From: Pseudomonadota bacterium
Lineage (GTDB): Bacteria; Pseudomonadota; Gammaproteobacteria; Pseudomonadales; Azotimanducaceae
Length of the DNA: 13,415 bases
NCBI GenBank assembly: GCA_027622495.1
Contig: JAQBYL010000058.1
Location: 1-13,415, forward strand
Direction: 5' to 3'
The stretch's first letter is position 1. Each line of letters opens with the position of its first letter. The translations under genes were made by a program, and so were the position numbers. Positions 6,649 through 13,415 of this stretch are shown here, piece by piece. A model generated the notes under the pieces. The model worked only from the letters and a program-made list of their open reading frames with translations. It made no database searches and was not told the origin of the DNA.

Positions 6649-7331
6649 AGTTTCACTTTAAAATTGAAAACGGCAAGGTGATTGCTGCGATCCGTGCTGT
6701 CCTCAAACCAGATGTACTGATTCATGTAGCCAGCTTCCAGGGTAACCTGCTCACTCAAGCGTCGGTCGAAGCCAACGAACACACGGTTTTGCCGCAGGCC
6801 GGTTTCGCCGCTCCAATCTGTATCTGCGAGGTTGAAAAACGGTTCAAACGCAAGAACCAGATTAGAAGTTCCGCCTTCGCCAATTGGCCGGACGTACTTG
6901 GCCATTAAACGAAAAACGACACCAACGTCGTCACCCACACTGACTGAACGCTGTTCAAGTCTTGCGCGCAAGGTCAGGCGAGACCCGGTCCAGTTTCTGG
7001 CGGTCCAGTCGACCTGCTGCCAGTATCGGTTTTCGTCGGCAACGTCTCCACTTCGGTTTCGCGCTCGAAACCGGGCATAGCCAAACCAGCCTTTAGTGTT
7101 GTCGTTGATCGCATAGCCGACGGCGGGCCGGATCAACCACTGATTGATGCCGCTGCCCACATCAAAATAGCGCGCCTGAGCATCTACCCAGTAGTGCCAC
7201 CGACTGTCTTTGCCATCAGCCTGGAAGGTATCCGTGGTGGAAAACGCAGTCCAGATTCCCGGGTCGTTGTCTGTAGCAGATGCCGTCAGCGGCACAGCGA
7301 TACAGAGCACCACCACCATTAAGGACTTCAT
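6645..7331 (-). CDS. DUF2490 outer-membrane beta-barrel protein
   Basis: 228 residues. A signal peptide (MKSLMVVVLCIAVPLTASA, cleavage probably after A19) is followed by alternating-polarity strands typical of an outer-membrane barrel, including IWTAFSTTDTF, WHYWVDAQARYF, RLTLRARLEQRS, LVLAFEPFFNL and RVFVGFDRRL, and a final strand FNFKVKL at the C-terminus. The layout matches the DUF2490 family (about 220 residues; function unknown, presumed channel or structural barrel). The gene appears intact. The ATG at 7331 has only a weak ribosome-binding site, but the signal peptide supports it. The GTG of the damaged porin gene overlaps its stop codon, so the two were an operon before the porin decayed. 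Confidence 0.8.
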   Translation of the reverse strand: MKSLMVVVLCIAVPLTASATDNDPGIWTAFSTTDTFQADGKDSRWHYWVDAQARYFDVGSGINQWLIRPAVGYAINDNTKGWFGYARFRARNRSGDVADENRYWQQVDWTARNWTGSRLTLRARLEQRSVSVGDDVGVVFRLMAKYVRPIGEGGTSNLVLAFEPFFNLADTDWSGETGLRQNRVFVGFDRRLSEQVTLEAGYMNQYIWFEDSTDRSNHLAVFNFKVKL

Positions 7332-7421
7332 GCGTATAACCGGTATTGAAAAGGGTGCGCATCCTCGCTGGCATCAGTTACCGGGTCAATATAGGGCGAA
7401 GGAAAATTAGGCTTTTCTCTG

Positions 7422-7898
7422 TCAAGAATCTGGACCGCAGCGTTTGAGGCCAATCAGATGGTGGTAGGTGCCGGACTCTTCGCGGAACAGAGAAACAGTC
7501 ACCACAAAAGTCTTGGGGTCCACAAACGGATCACGGTGCAGTCGGAGCAGGTAGGGGCGAGACTTGTTCTTGTATTCAAACAGCCGGTAGATGTCGAAGC
7601 CAACGGTCTCACACTCCCGCGCAAACTGGTAAAGCCCGCTGGAGAAATAGGATTGAAACTCGATGGTCGCATCATCTCGTGCTGAACTGAACAGACAAGA
7701 CAGGCCTTTGTTACCAACACTGGGATTCATGGACGTCCACCTGATGTCAGGATGTGCGTCAGCGGTCTCGTAGAGCAGAGCTTCATCACAGGGTATGTGC
7801 TCTGCTTCCTCCTCAGCTTGTGCGATAGCAAAGGATGCACTGACAATGACGAGCAAAGTCCAGCCTGCTCTGTGCATGATCTGACCAGAACATCCCAT
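7422..7898 (-). CDS. secreted protein of unknown function with four cysteines
   Basis: 158 residues, no family recognised. A signal peptide ends AIAQA (residues 24-28) with cleavage before EEEAEH. The mature part has four Cys (37, 68, 96, 154), an even number that suits two disulfides in the periplasm, and a mixed sequence rich in aromatics (YQFARECETVGFDIYRLFEY). The start at 7898 is chosen because GAGG lies 8 bases upstream; the Met at residue 8 (7877) gives a tidier signal peptide but has no ribosome-binding site. It lies 11 bp downstream of the crotonase stop and is probably co-transcribed with it, though nothing ties the functions together. Confidence 0.66.
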   Translation of the reverse strand: MGCSGQIMHRAGWTLLVIVSASFAIAQAEEEAEHIPCDEALLYETADAHPDIRWTSMNPSVGNKGLSCLFSSARDDATIEFQSYFSSGLYQFARECETVGFDIYRLFEYKNKSRPYLLRLHRDPFVDPKTFVVTVSLFREESGTYHHLIGLKRCGPDS

Positions 7899-7909
7899 TG
7901 CGTGGACCT

Positions 7910-8809
7910 CTAAGCGAGTTCGATCAGCCGGCCTTGTTCGTCGCGAAGCTCAGGGCCGAGCACACGAGCGCGGCTGTCGCCAAACGGTGCATCGCGCGTC
8001 TGCAGTGCAGCTTTCAAACCTTCCGTTGCGATCTGCTTGAACACACCACGTGCCGCCTTGGTGGTGTGAGCGCGGGCATCGTTTTCGGCGGCGAGCCGTT
8101 GCAGAACCTGAGCACCCATGAGTTCCATGCCGATGTTGATGATTCGCTTGTTTGCTGACAGCATCTCCGGATCGATCCAGCTCAACCGATCTGCCAGACC
8201 TTCCACTTCGTTTTCAAGATACTCCTCGGGAACCGACTTGAGTACTAACCCGATGTGCGCTGCATCTTTGCCACTCAGGGTGTCGCCTGTGAGCAGCAGT
8301 CGCTTGGTCCATTGTGGACCGCAGTTGTACAGCCACATCTGATTGGGGGCGGCACCCATGTTGCGCAGTGCTGAGTATCCGATGTTGGCATTGTCGGAAC
8401 AGATGAGGATGTCGCAAAAAAGTGCAAGGTCGGTGCCACCGGCCAGGCAGTTACCATGGATCTGCGCGATGGATGGCTTGTGCATTTCGGTGAGGGTGCG
8501 AAGGCTGCGCTGAAAGCGCTCGATGCTCCAGGCATCGTTGTCGATGCCGCGGCCATCGCGGCGCTCAATGCCATCGTCGGTGCGCTGTCTTTTCGCAGTC
8601 AGGTCGTAACCGGCGCAGAAAGAGGAGCCTTCGCCTTTCAGGATCACGCAGTGAACCGATTTGTCGTCATCCGCCTCCCACAGGGCGTCCCGCAGTTCCT
8701 CCACCAGATCGATTGACAGGGCATTGCGCTTCTCGGGTCGATTGAGCGTGATGCGCGCCCGGCCTTTTTCAGTTTCGTAGCGGATATGTTCGAATTTTGG
8801 CGTGCTCAT
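7910..8809 (-). CDS. crotonase-fold enoyl-CoA hydratase/isomerase family protein, atypical active site
   Basis: 299 residues with the crotonase N-terminal pattern ITLNRPEKRNALS (20-32), first oxyanion-hole segment SSFCAGYDL (62-70) and second, HGNCLAGGTDLALFCDI (118-134). In canonical enoyl-CoA hydratase two Glu (144 and 164 in the rat enzyme) do catalysis. The aligned positions here appear to be D127 (in GGTDLAL) and A147 (in IGYSALRNMG), so the usual hydratase chemistry is doubtful. It may isomerise, hydrolyse or decarboxylate a CoA ester instead, substrate unknown. The start at 8809 has GAGGAA 6 bases upstream and homology begins there; the frame stays open to 9106 but would overlap the Rieske gene. 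Divergent from the Rieske-ThuA pair. Confidence 0.9.
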   Translation of the reverse strand: MSTPKFEHIRYETEKGRARITLNRPEKRNALSIDLVEELRDALWEADDDKSVHCVILKGEGSSFCAGYDLTAKRQRTDDGIERRDGRGIDNDAWSIERFQRSLRTLTEMHKPSIAQIHGNCLAGGTDLALFCDILICSDNANIGYSALRNMGAAPNQMWLYNCGPQWTKRLLLTGDTLSGKDAAHIGLVLKSVPEEYLENEVEGLADRLSWIDPEMLSANKRIINIGMELMGAQVLQRLAAENDARAHTTKAARGVFKQIATEGLKAALQTRDAPFGDSRARVLGPELRDEQGRLIELA

Positions 8810-8833
8810 GGGATTCCTCGTGTGATAAAACAG

Positions 8834-8843
8834 TATGCGCATA
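8834..8843. promoter_or_regulatory. palindrome between crotonase and Rieske genes, possible operator
   Basis: TATGCGCATA is a perfect 10-base palindrome in the 132-bp divergent intergenic region, 25 bases upstream of the crotonase start, with GCATGC at 8851-8856 nearby. On - a weak promoter, TTGAGT then 16 bases then TACTAT, would place the palindrome next to its -10 box. A dimeric repressor could here control both the crotonase and the Rieske-ThuA transcripts. No regulator gene is in the window. Confidence 0.25.
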
Positions 8844-8941
8844 GTAATCGGCATGCTGGTCAACTCAACGACCGGTGGCTGAAAGACCAAACTCGCGATC
8901 CACTGCCACGGCGGAGCGCTTAAGAACAGGAGCACACGGCT

Positions 8942-10357
8942 ATGGGCCAGGTTGAACTGGAATTCATGAACCGCGAGAACCCGCGCACGGGGGAGTTCAA
9001 AGCCCCGCCCTTTATGCCCAGAGCGACGACTAAAGGGCTCGGTCTGGAACGGCTGGATGGTGAGCGCTATCTGTCCGCTGAGTTCATGAAGAGCGAATGG
9101 GACCATATCTGGACAAAAACCTGGCAGCTGGTAACCCGCGTCGACGACTTTGAAGAAGCCGGATCATTTCATGTACACCAGCTCGGCAAGGAGTCGTTCC
9201 TGTTCGTTCGAGGTGACGATGGCGAAATACGCGGTTTCTACAATGTGTGCCAGCATCGGGGGAACCGTTTATGCCAGGCTGAGAGTGGCATCCTCGATAC
9301 TTTCACCTGCCCATTCCACGGTTGGCAATGGAACACGGACGGTTCACTGAAACAGGTGGCGGCGCCGGAGTTGTTCCAGCAGTTTGCGAACGGCGTGCCT
9401 GTTGCAGAGCTGGGTCTCCCCGAGGTGAAGGTTGAATTCTGGGGTGGCTGGGTATGGTTCAACATGGACATCAAAGCCTGTCCCGTCCGCGAATATCTGG
9501 GTGAGATCGGCACCCACCTTGAAACCTACGAGTTCGAGGAATGGGACCTGATCAACGTTCAGACCTTCGAATGGGCCGGGAACTGGAAGCATGCGGTGGA
9601 TGCCTTCAACGAAAGTTATCACTTTGCCGCGCTGCACCCGGACATGATCGAATTCGGTGAGGGTCACGATATCCCCATCGAGTTATGGGGCATTCACTCC
9701 CGCATGTTGAATTTCAACCGTACAGTGAGCGAAGTGGTAGAAGATCGTGAAACCATGACGCCGCTTCGGGCGCACATGATGGGCCGCAATCAGGGAGGTG
9801 AACACGGCTGTGCCGCCAAGGACGTGCATCTTTTGGAGATTCGTCACCGGCGCTCTTTGGAAAACGAAACCCATCTGCCGTTCAGGAACATGAACGATGA
9901 GCAGCTTGTGCATCAGTATCACTACACGTTTTTCCCGAATACCACATTCACGCAAACGCCTGAAGGCGGGGCGGTATTCCGCTATCGGCCGCATGCGACC
10001 GATCCTGCGAAGTGCTACTACGACTTTTTTATCGTTTCGCGCCGGCAACCGGGTGCTGCGCCCAGGCGCAAACGGCCACCTCACCTGATCCACGTTGACG
10101 ATGGCAGCGCTGACTACGCCGCGGCCTTCGGAGACACGTTCGACCCGGTATTTGCCAACGTGCTTGCACAGGATGGCTCAAACATGGCGACCATCCAGGC
10201 GGGGATTGCCTCAGACTCCTTCAAGGGCATGATCCTGAGTGATCAGGAGATCCGGCTCCGCCATTTTCACAAGACCATCGATGACTTCATCGCCGGTCGG
10301 GTTGATACCCATCATTTACTGCCCTCCGATTACTACCTGGAGCGCAAGCAGCCGTAA
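8942..10357 (+). CDS. Rieske non-heme iron oxygenase, alpha (catalytic) subunit
   Basis: 471 residues, the usual size for an aromatic-ring-hydroxylating oxygenase alpha subunit. The N-terminal Rieske [2Fe-2S] domain has ligands C103 and H105 (NVCQHRG) and C123 and H126 (CPFHGWQW). The C-terminal catalytic domain has the mononuclear iron motif AFNESYHFAALHPD, with H227 and H232 as ligands, E224 at the bridging position (Asp in naphthalene dioxygenase), and D411 (AQDG) as the probable third ligand. It needs a reductase and perhaps a ferredoxin, neither of which is in the window; no beta-subunit gene is adjacent either. The start at 8942 has AGGAG at 8928-8932. ThuA follows after 11 bp. Substrate unknown; a hydroxylation or demethylation role fits the family. 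Confidence 0.93.
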   Translation: MGQVELEFMNRENPRTGEFKAPPFMPRATTKGLGLERLDGERYLSAEFMKSEWDHIWTKTWQLVTRVDDFEEAGSFHVHQLGKESFLFVRGDDGEIRGFYNVCQHRGNRLCQAESGILDTFTCPFHGWQWNTDGSLKQVAAPELFQQFANGVPVAELGLPEVKVEFWGGWVWFNMDIKACPVREYLGEIGTHLETYEFEEWDLINVQTFEWAGNWKHAVDAFNESYHFAALHPDMIEFGEGHDIPIELWGIHSRMLNFNRTVSEVVEDRETMTPLRAHMMGRNQGGEHGCAAKDVHLLEIRHRRSLENETHLPFRNMNDEQLVHQYHYTFFPNTTFTQTPEGGAVFRYRPHATDPAKCYYDFFIVSRRQPGAAPRRKRPPHLIHVDDGSADYAAAFGDTFDPVFANVLAQDGSNMATIQAGIASDSFKGMILSDQEIRLRHFHKTIDDFIAGRVDTHHLLPSDYYLERKQP

Positions 10358-10368
10358 CGGAGTCGAAC

Positions 10369-11127
10369 ATGGCGGATCAAAGCGTTAATAAAAGAATCGA
10401 TGTGTCTCTGGTGTGCAATGCGAAATACCACGATACCAACTTCTCGAGACTCGAACTTCTGAAGCTTCTGGCCGAGCACGAAGACGTCTGGGTCCGGGTT
10501 GCAGACAGCTACGCCGATATTGCCGCCATCAAGTCCGCAAGGCTCTTGATCACCTACACCTGTGATCTGTGTCCCACCGAAGAGCAGCAGATTGGCTTGA
10601 GGGAGTTCGTGGAGGCCGGGGGTCGCTGGTTTGCACTGCATGGCACCAATGCGCTGGTGGAACTGGCAGGCGGAAAAGCCGATACCCCGGACAAGGCGCC
10701 GCACCTGATGCAGACATTGGGTTCGAGATTCGTTGCGCATCCGGCTGTGCAGACCTTTCAAGTGCAGGTGACGTCTGAGAAAAGTCCCCTGACCCGCGGC
10801 CTGGCTGATTTTGAGATCGAAGATGAGCCCTACTATTGTGAGTTCTTCGGCGACACTCAGGTGCTGCTCAGCGCAAGCTACAACGCGCCATCGAAAGGCT
10901 ATGCGCGGTCGAGTTTCGGCACGGACCGGGAATCTCAGCCGCAGATGTATGTGCACCCTGTGGGCAAAGGTGAGGTGCTGTATCTGATGCTGGGTCACTG
11001 TACCGGCAAGTACGACATGCAACCGATCCTCGACGTAGCACCCGTGGTCCGCTGTGCCTGGAACTACCCAGTCTTCTACGAATTGCTGCGCCGTGGCATT
11101 CGATGGGGTGTTGGAATTGAATCGTAG
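10369..11127 (+). CDS. ThuA-domain protein
   Basis: 252 residues with the ThuA (trehalose-utilisation) fold, a relative of class I glutamine amidotransferases: an early strand SLVCNAKYHDTNF, then ARLLITYTCDLCPTEEQQ, FVEAGGRWFALHGTNALVEL and late HPVGKGEVLYLMLGHCTG. No Cys nucleophile elbow of a true amidotransferase is evident, and no signal peptide is present, so it is cytoplasmic. ThuA homologues have been linked to oxidised-sugar metabolism, but most are uncharacterised. It starts 11 bp after the Rieske stop with GGAG 7 bases upstream, so the two are almost surely co-expressed; it may process or bind the oxygenase substrate or product. Confidence 0.86.
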   Translation: MADQSVNKRIDVSLVCNAKYHDTNFSRLELLKLLAEHEDVWVRVADSYADIAAIKSARLLITYTCDLCPTEEQQIGLREFVEAGGRWFALHGTNALVELAGGKADTPDKAPHLMQTLGSRFVAHPAVQTFQVQVTSEKSPLTRGLADFEIEDEPYYCEFFGDTQVLLSASYNAPSKGYARSSFGTDRESQPQMYVHPVGKGEVLYLMLGHCTGKYDMQPILDVAPVVRCAWNYPVFYELLRRGIRWGVGIES

Positions 11128-11213
11128 AGTTTTACCAGCGCCCAATTTGGGTTTTGCAAAAGCCGTTTTTTCTAAGTAAACTCGCGCCCCTTTTTACGGT
11201 CAGGCCAGAAAAT
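11128..11213 (+). promoter_or_regulatory. rpsU operon promoter region
   Basis: After the ThuA stop, TTGCAA (11154-11159), a 17-base spacer and TAAACT (11177-11182) form a plausible sigma-70 promoter (4 of 6 matches in each box, ideal spacing) followed by a short leader to the rpsU ATG. The -35 sits inside a perfect palindrome TTTTGCAAAA (11152-11161). Just before it, CCCAATTTGGG (11141-11151) followed by TTTT could be a small terminator for the Rieske-ThuA transcript. I found no LexA-like CTGT-N8-ACAG box. Confidence 0.45.
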
Positions 11214-11429
11214 ATGCCGAGTGTTCGGGTGAAAGAAAATGAGCCCTTCGATGTGGCTCTGCGACGCTTCAAGCGCAGCTGCGAAAAAGCGGGCGTGTTG
11301 TCCGAAGTGCGACGTCGCGAGTTCTATGAAAAGCCCACCTCAGTTCGCAAACGCAAAGCCGCGGCTGCCGTAAAACGCCACCAGAAGAAACTGCAGCGCG
11401 AGACCCGTCGCTTCGAGAAGTCCTTCTAG
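11214..11429 (+). CDS. rpsU: 30S ribosomal protein bS21
   Basis: 71 residues, the standard length, beginning MPSVRVKENEPFDVALRRF and continuing KRSCEKAGVLSEVRRREFYEKP, nearly identical to the gammaproteobacterial S21, then a Lys/Arg-rich helix for 16S rRNA contact. bS21 sits on the 30S platform near the anti-Shine-Dalgarno end and helps initiation. An in-frame extension back to 11154 exists but has no homology and would contain the promoter. First gene of the macromolecular-synthesis operon; yqeY follows after 12 bp. Confidence 0.98.
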   Translation: MPSVRVKENEPFDVALRRFKRSCEKAGVLSEVRRREFYEKPTSVRKRKAAAAVKRHQKKLQRETRRFEKSF

Positions 11430-11441
11430 CAGAAGCCGGTT

Positions 11442-11891
11442 ATGGCGGAGCTCAAAACCCGGATCGGCGACGCCACAAAAGTCGCCATGAAAGCCCGCGA
11501 GAAACAGCGCCTTGGTGCGCTGCGCCTGATTAACTCAGAGATCAAGCGGATTGAAGTCGATGAGCGTCGTGAGCTTACTGACGACGACGTTCTCACGATC
11601 CTCAATCGCATGCTCAAGCAGCGCAATGATTCCCTTGCTCAATTTACCTCTGCCGGTCGCAATGATCTGGCCGAGCAGGAGCAGTTCGAAATCAATCTGA
11701 TCCAGGAATTTATGCCCGTGGCATTGAGCGAGGCGGAACTGGATGGCCTGCTGAGCGACATCATCAACGAAACCGGCGCGGTGACCATGAAAGACATGGG
11801 CAAGGTGATGGCGCGGCTCAAAGAAGCCGCCCATGGGCGCGCGGACATGGCGAGCCTGAGCGCGAAAGTCAAAGCCCGTCTGGGAGATTAA
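11442..11891 (+). CDS. yqeY: GatB/YqeY domain protein
   Basis: 149 residues, the usual length of the family, starting MAELKTRIGDATKVAMKARE. Typical features: LGALRLINSEIKRIEVD (25-41), LTDDDVLTILNRMLKQRNDS (45-64), EINLIQEFMPVALSEAEL (83-100) and MKDMGKVMARLKEAAHGRADM (115-135). Related to the tail domain of the GatB amidotransferase subunit that recognises tRNA; the free-standing protein's role is not settled, perhaps tRNA-related. Its place after rpsU is the common one in many gammaproteobacteria, where dnaG would come next. Here the next gene begins at the base right after its TAA. Confidence 0.95.
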   Translation: MAELKTRIGDATKVAMKAREKQRLGALRLINSEIKRIEVDERRELTDDDVLTILNRMLKQRNDSLAQFTSAGRNDLAEQEQFEINLIQEFMPVALSEAELDGLLSDIINETGAVTMKDMGKVMARLKEAAHGRADMASLSAKVKARLGD

Positions 11892-13295
11892 GTGAACAAC
11901 GTCGTCCCGGTCATCATTGCCGGTGGCGCCGGAAGCCGCTTGTGGCCCCTGTCTCGCGAACTCTTTCCGAAGCAGTTTCACGCTCTTTTTAACGAACACT
12001 CACTGCTGCAGAACACCCTCATCCGGGCCCGTGAAGCAACGGCCAGACCACCGGTGCTGGTGTGCAACCAGGAGCACCGGTTCTTAGTGGCCGAGCAGTG
12101 CCGCGCAGTGGGGGTGGAATGGCAAAGCATCATTCTGGAACCCGAAGGTCGCAGCACGGCGCCGGCTATTGCGCTGGCGGCGCATGTGGCGCTGGCAGAA
12201 ACCCCAGGTGCCCAGTTGATGGTGCTGTCGTCCGATCATCTGATTGAAGACACCGCCGCGTTCGTGGCGGCAGTTCGGACCGCCGCGATTTCATCTGCGG
12301 GTGGTGAACTGGTTACGTTTGGGATCACCCCCACACGGGCGGAGACCGGCTACGGCTATATCCGGCTCGAGAGCACCGGCGAAGGGGTGCAACCGGTGGG
12401 GGGCTTTGTCGAAAAGCCGGATCAGGAAACAGCGCAAACCTACCTCGCTGCAGGCAATTATCTGTGGAACAGCGGCATGTTCATGCTGGATGCTGCGACC
12501 TATCTGGACGAACTACGCTGCTATGAACCGCAGATGGCCGCCGCCGTTGAAAAGTCGGTCCGTGAAGGAAGAAAAGACCTGGATTTTTTCCGCCCAGGGG
12601 ATGCGTTCCTTTCGAGCCCGTCAAACTCCATCGACTATGCGGTCCTCGAGCACACCCGCCGGGCCAGTGTGTTGCCGGTTGATTTTGCCTGGAGCGACAT
12701 CGGCAGCTGGGCAGCCATGTGGGAAGCTTCAAAGCAAGATGAGCAGGGGAATTATTTCAAGGGCGATGTGGTGGCCCTGGATACCGAAAATTCCTATGTG
12801 CTTGCCCAGGACCGGCTGGTGGGGACCATCGGCGTTCGCGACCTGGTTATTGTCGAAACTGCTGATGCTGTGCTGGTTGCGGACAAGGCTCAGGTTCAGC
12901 AGGTGAAGACTATCGTAGCCAGGCTCAAAGCCGACAAGCGTGAGGAATATATCTCGCATCGCGAGGTGTTCCGACCGTGGGGCAGTTATGAAAGTGTAGG
13001 CCAGGGTCAGCGTTATCAGGTCAAGCGGATCAAGGTGCACCCCGGCGCCAGTCTATCGCTGCAAAGACACGAGCATCGTGCCGAACACTGGGTGGTGGTT
13101 CGGGGCACAGCAGAGGTAACCCGCGGCAACGAAACCTTTTCGCTTGCCGAAAATGAGAGCACTTATATACCTCTGGGGACCGCCCATCGGCTCAGGAACC
13201 CTGGTAAATCGCTTCTTGAACTGGTTGAAGTGCAGGTAGGCGCCTACCTCGGTGAAGACGATATCGTGCGCTTTGACGACTCCTACGGGCGCTGA
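11892..13295 (+). CDS. manC: mannose-1-phosphate guanylyltransferase / mannose-6-phosphate isomerase (bifunctional)
   Basis: 467 residues. N-terminal nucleotidyltransferase: VIIAGGAGSRLWPLSRELF then PKQF (7-29), FVEKPD (172-177), NYLWNSGMF (189-197) and SIDYAVLEH (246-254). C-terminal type II phosphomannose isomerase cupin: REVFRPWGSYE (357-367), YQVKRIKVHPGASLSLQRH (375-393) and metal-ligand candidates Q391, H393, E398 and H432. Makes GDP-mannose from mannose-6-phosphate or fructose-6-phosphate via mannose-1-phosphate, for exopolysaccharide, O-antigen or GDP-sugar synthesis. algA/xanB/cpsB are names for homologues. GTG start, GGGAG upstream, abutting the yqeY stop (TAAGTG). Its position between yqeY and dnaG is unusual; there are no exopolysaccharide neighbours in the window. 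Confidence 0.96.
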   Translation: MNNVVPVIIAGGAGSRLWPLSRELFPKQFHALFNEHSLLQNTLIRAREATARPPVLVCNQEHRFLVAEQCRAVGVEWQSIILEPEGRSTAPAIALAAHVALAETPGAQLMVLSSDHLIEDTAAFVAAVRTAAISSAGGELVTFGITPTRAETGYGYIRLESTGEGVQPVGGFVEKPDQETAQTYLAAGNYLWNSGMFMLDAATYLDELRCYEPQMAAAVEKSVREGRKDLDFFRPGDAFLSSPSNSIDYAVLEHTRRASVLPVDFAWSDIGSWAAMWEASKQDEQGNYFKGDVVALDTENSYVLAQDRLVGTIGVRDLVIVETADAVLVADKAQVQQVKTIVARLKADKREEYISHREVFRPWGSYESVGQGQRYQVKRIKVHPGASLSLQRHEHRAEHWVVVRGTAEVTRGNETFSLAENESTYIPLGTAHRLRNPGKSLLELVEVQVGAYLGEDDIVRFDDSYGR

Positions 13296-13364
13296 TCAAC
13301 CTGGTTTAAGTCAAGGGGTTCCAAACCGGTACGTTGCCCATTGTGAGGTGGTAGGCTTAAGCGC
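13296..13364 (+). promoter_or_regulatory. manC-dnaG intergenic segment
   Basis: 69 bases. It contains GGTTT...AAACC, a weak 5-base hairpin at the left, and the 8-base palindrome GCTTAAGC overlapping the dnaG translation signal, with GAGG and TAGG upstream of the dnaG ATG. No convincing terminator or -35/-10 pair is seen, so dnaG is probably read through from the rpsU promoter. Confidence 0.25.
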
Positions 13365-13415
13365 ATGGCAGGGCGAATCCCACAGACTTTCATCAACGAT
13401 CTGCTCGACCGGGTA
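13365..13415 (+). CDS. dnaG: DNA primase, first 17 codons only
   Basis: The frame from ATG 13365 to the window edge reads MAGRIPQTFINDLLDRV, which matches the highly conserved start of bacterial DNA primase (MAGRIPRVFINDLLARTDIV in Escherichia coli). DnaG makes RNA primers at the replication fork. The zinc-binding and TOPRIM domains lie beyond the window. Its presence after rpsU-yqeY confirms that this is the macromolecular-synthesis operon, and rpoD would be expected further on. Confidence 0.93.
   Translation, partial: MAGRIPQTFINDLLDRV

Noticed and set aside
7332..7421. Possible short gene or RNA in the 90-bp gap between the DUF2490 and Cys-rich secreted protein genes
   Set aside because: No start with a ribosome-binding site and only a weak AT-rich GAAAA/TTTTC inverted repeat; nothing supportable.
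8810..9106. N-terminal extension of the crotonase reading frame back to 9106
   Set aside because: The added 99 residues have no crotonase similarity, overlap the Rieske gene on the opposite strand, and a good GAGGAA ribosome-binding site precedes the ATG at 8809.
11154..11213. 20-residue extension of rpsU from a TTG at 11154
   Set aside because: bS21 is about 71 residues and starts MP(S/V); the extension covers the predicted promoter.
12244..12906. 220-residue + frame inside manC
   Set aside because: Out-of-frame shadow of manC with no motif; manC is conserved across the whole stretch.
1..13415. CRISPR arrays, tRNA or rRNA genes, insertion sequences, phage or toxin-antitoxin modules
   Set aside because: No regular repeat-spacer pattern, cloverleaf, transposase motif or small toxin pair was recognised on either strand.

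Overview
The window looks like chromosomal DNA from a gammaproteobacterium. The strongest evidence is its right end, which holds rpsU, yqeY and the first codons of dnaG, all close to the gammaproteobacterial sequences. The rest fits an environmental heterotroph with a Gram-negative outer membrane: Leloir galactose genes, a crotonase, a Rieske oxygenase and outer-membrane beta-barrels. I see no plasmid, phage, transposase, rRNA, tRNA or CRISPR signature.

Layout. (1) 1-4089 is a carbohydrate block: the 3' end of a GH172 (DUF2961) glycosidase on +, galM on -, and galT-galK on +, with a shared galM/galT divergent promoter region. Together galM, galT and galK anomerise galactose, phosphorylate it and pass it to UDP-galactose. 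galE and a transporter are not in the window. (2) 4094-5446 on - is an HSD10-like short-chain dehydrogenase followed by a CxxC peroxidase-related protein. (3) 5572-7331 is an envelope region that includes a probable deletion scar: a small, highly charged secreted protein (-), the 5' end of an SLC13-type permease gene (+) running into the 3'-truncated remains of a porin gene (-), and an intact DUF2490 barrel gene (-). (4) 7422-8809 on - is a crotonase-fold enzyme followed by a secreted Cys-containing protein of unknown function. Divergent from it on + (8942-11127) is a Rieske oxygenase alpha subunit with a ThuA-domain protein; a palindrome lies in the shared intergenic region. (5) 11128-13415 on + is the macromolecular-synthesis operon: promoter, rpsU, yqeY, then unexpectedly a bifunctional mannose-1-phosphate guanylyltransferase/mannose-6-phosphate isomerase, then the start of dnaG.

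The observations most worth a second look are the GDP-mannose gene directly abutting yqeY inside the rpsU-dnaG operon, the pair of convergent genes that have both lost their 3' ends at one point near 6108-6119, the Rieske-ThuA pair divergent from a crotonase lacking both usual catalytic glutamates, and the small secreted protein with a repeated DKR(D/E)C(R/K)QEE unit. No clear, wholly new multi-gene system could be demonstrated from sequence alone.
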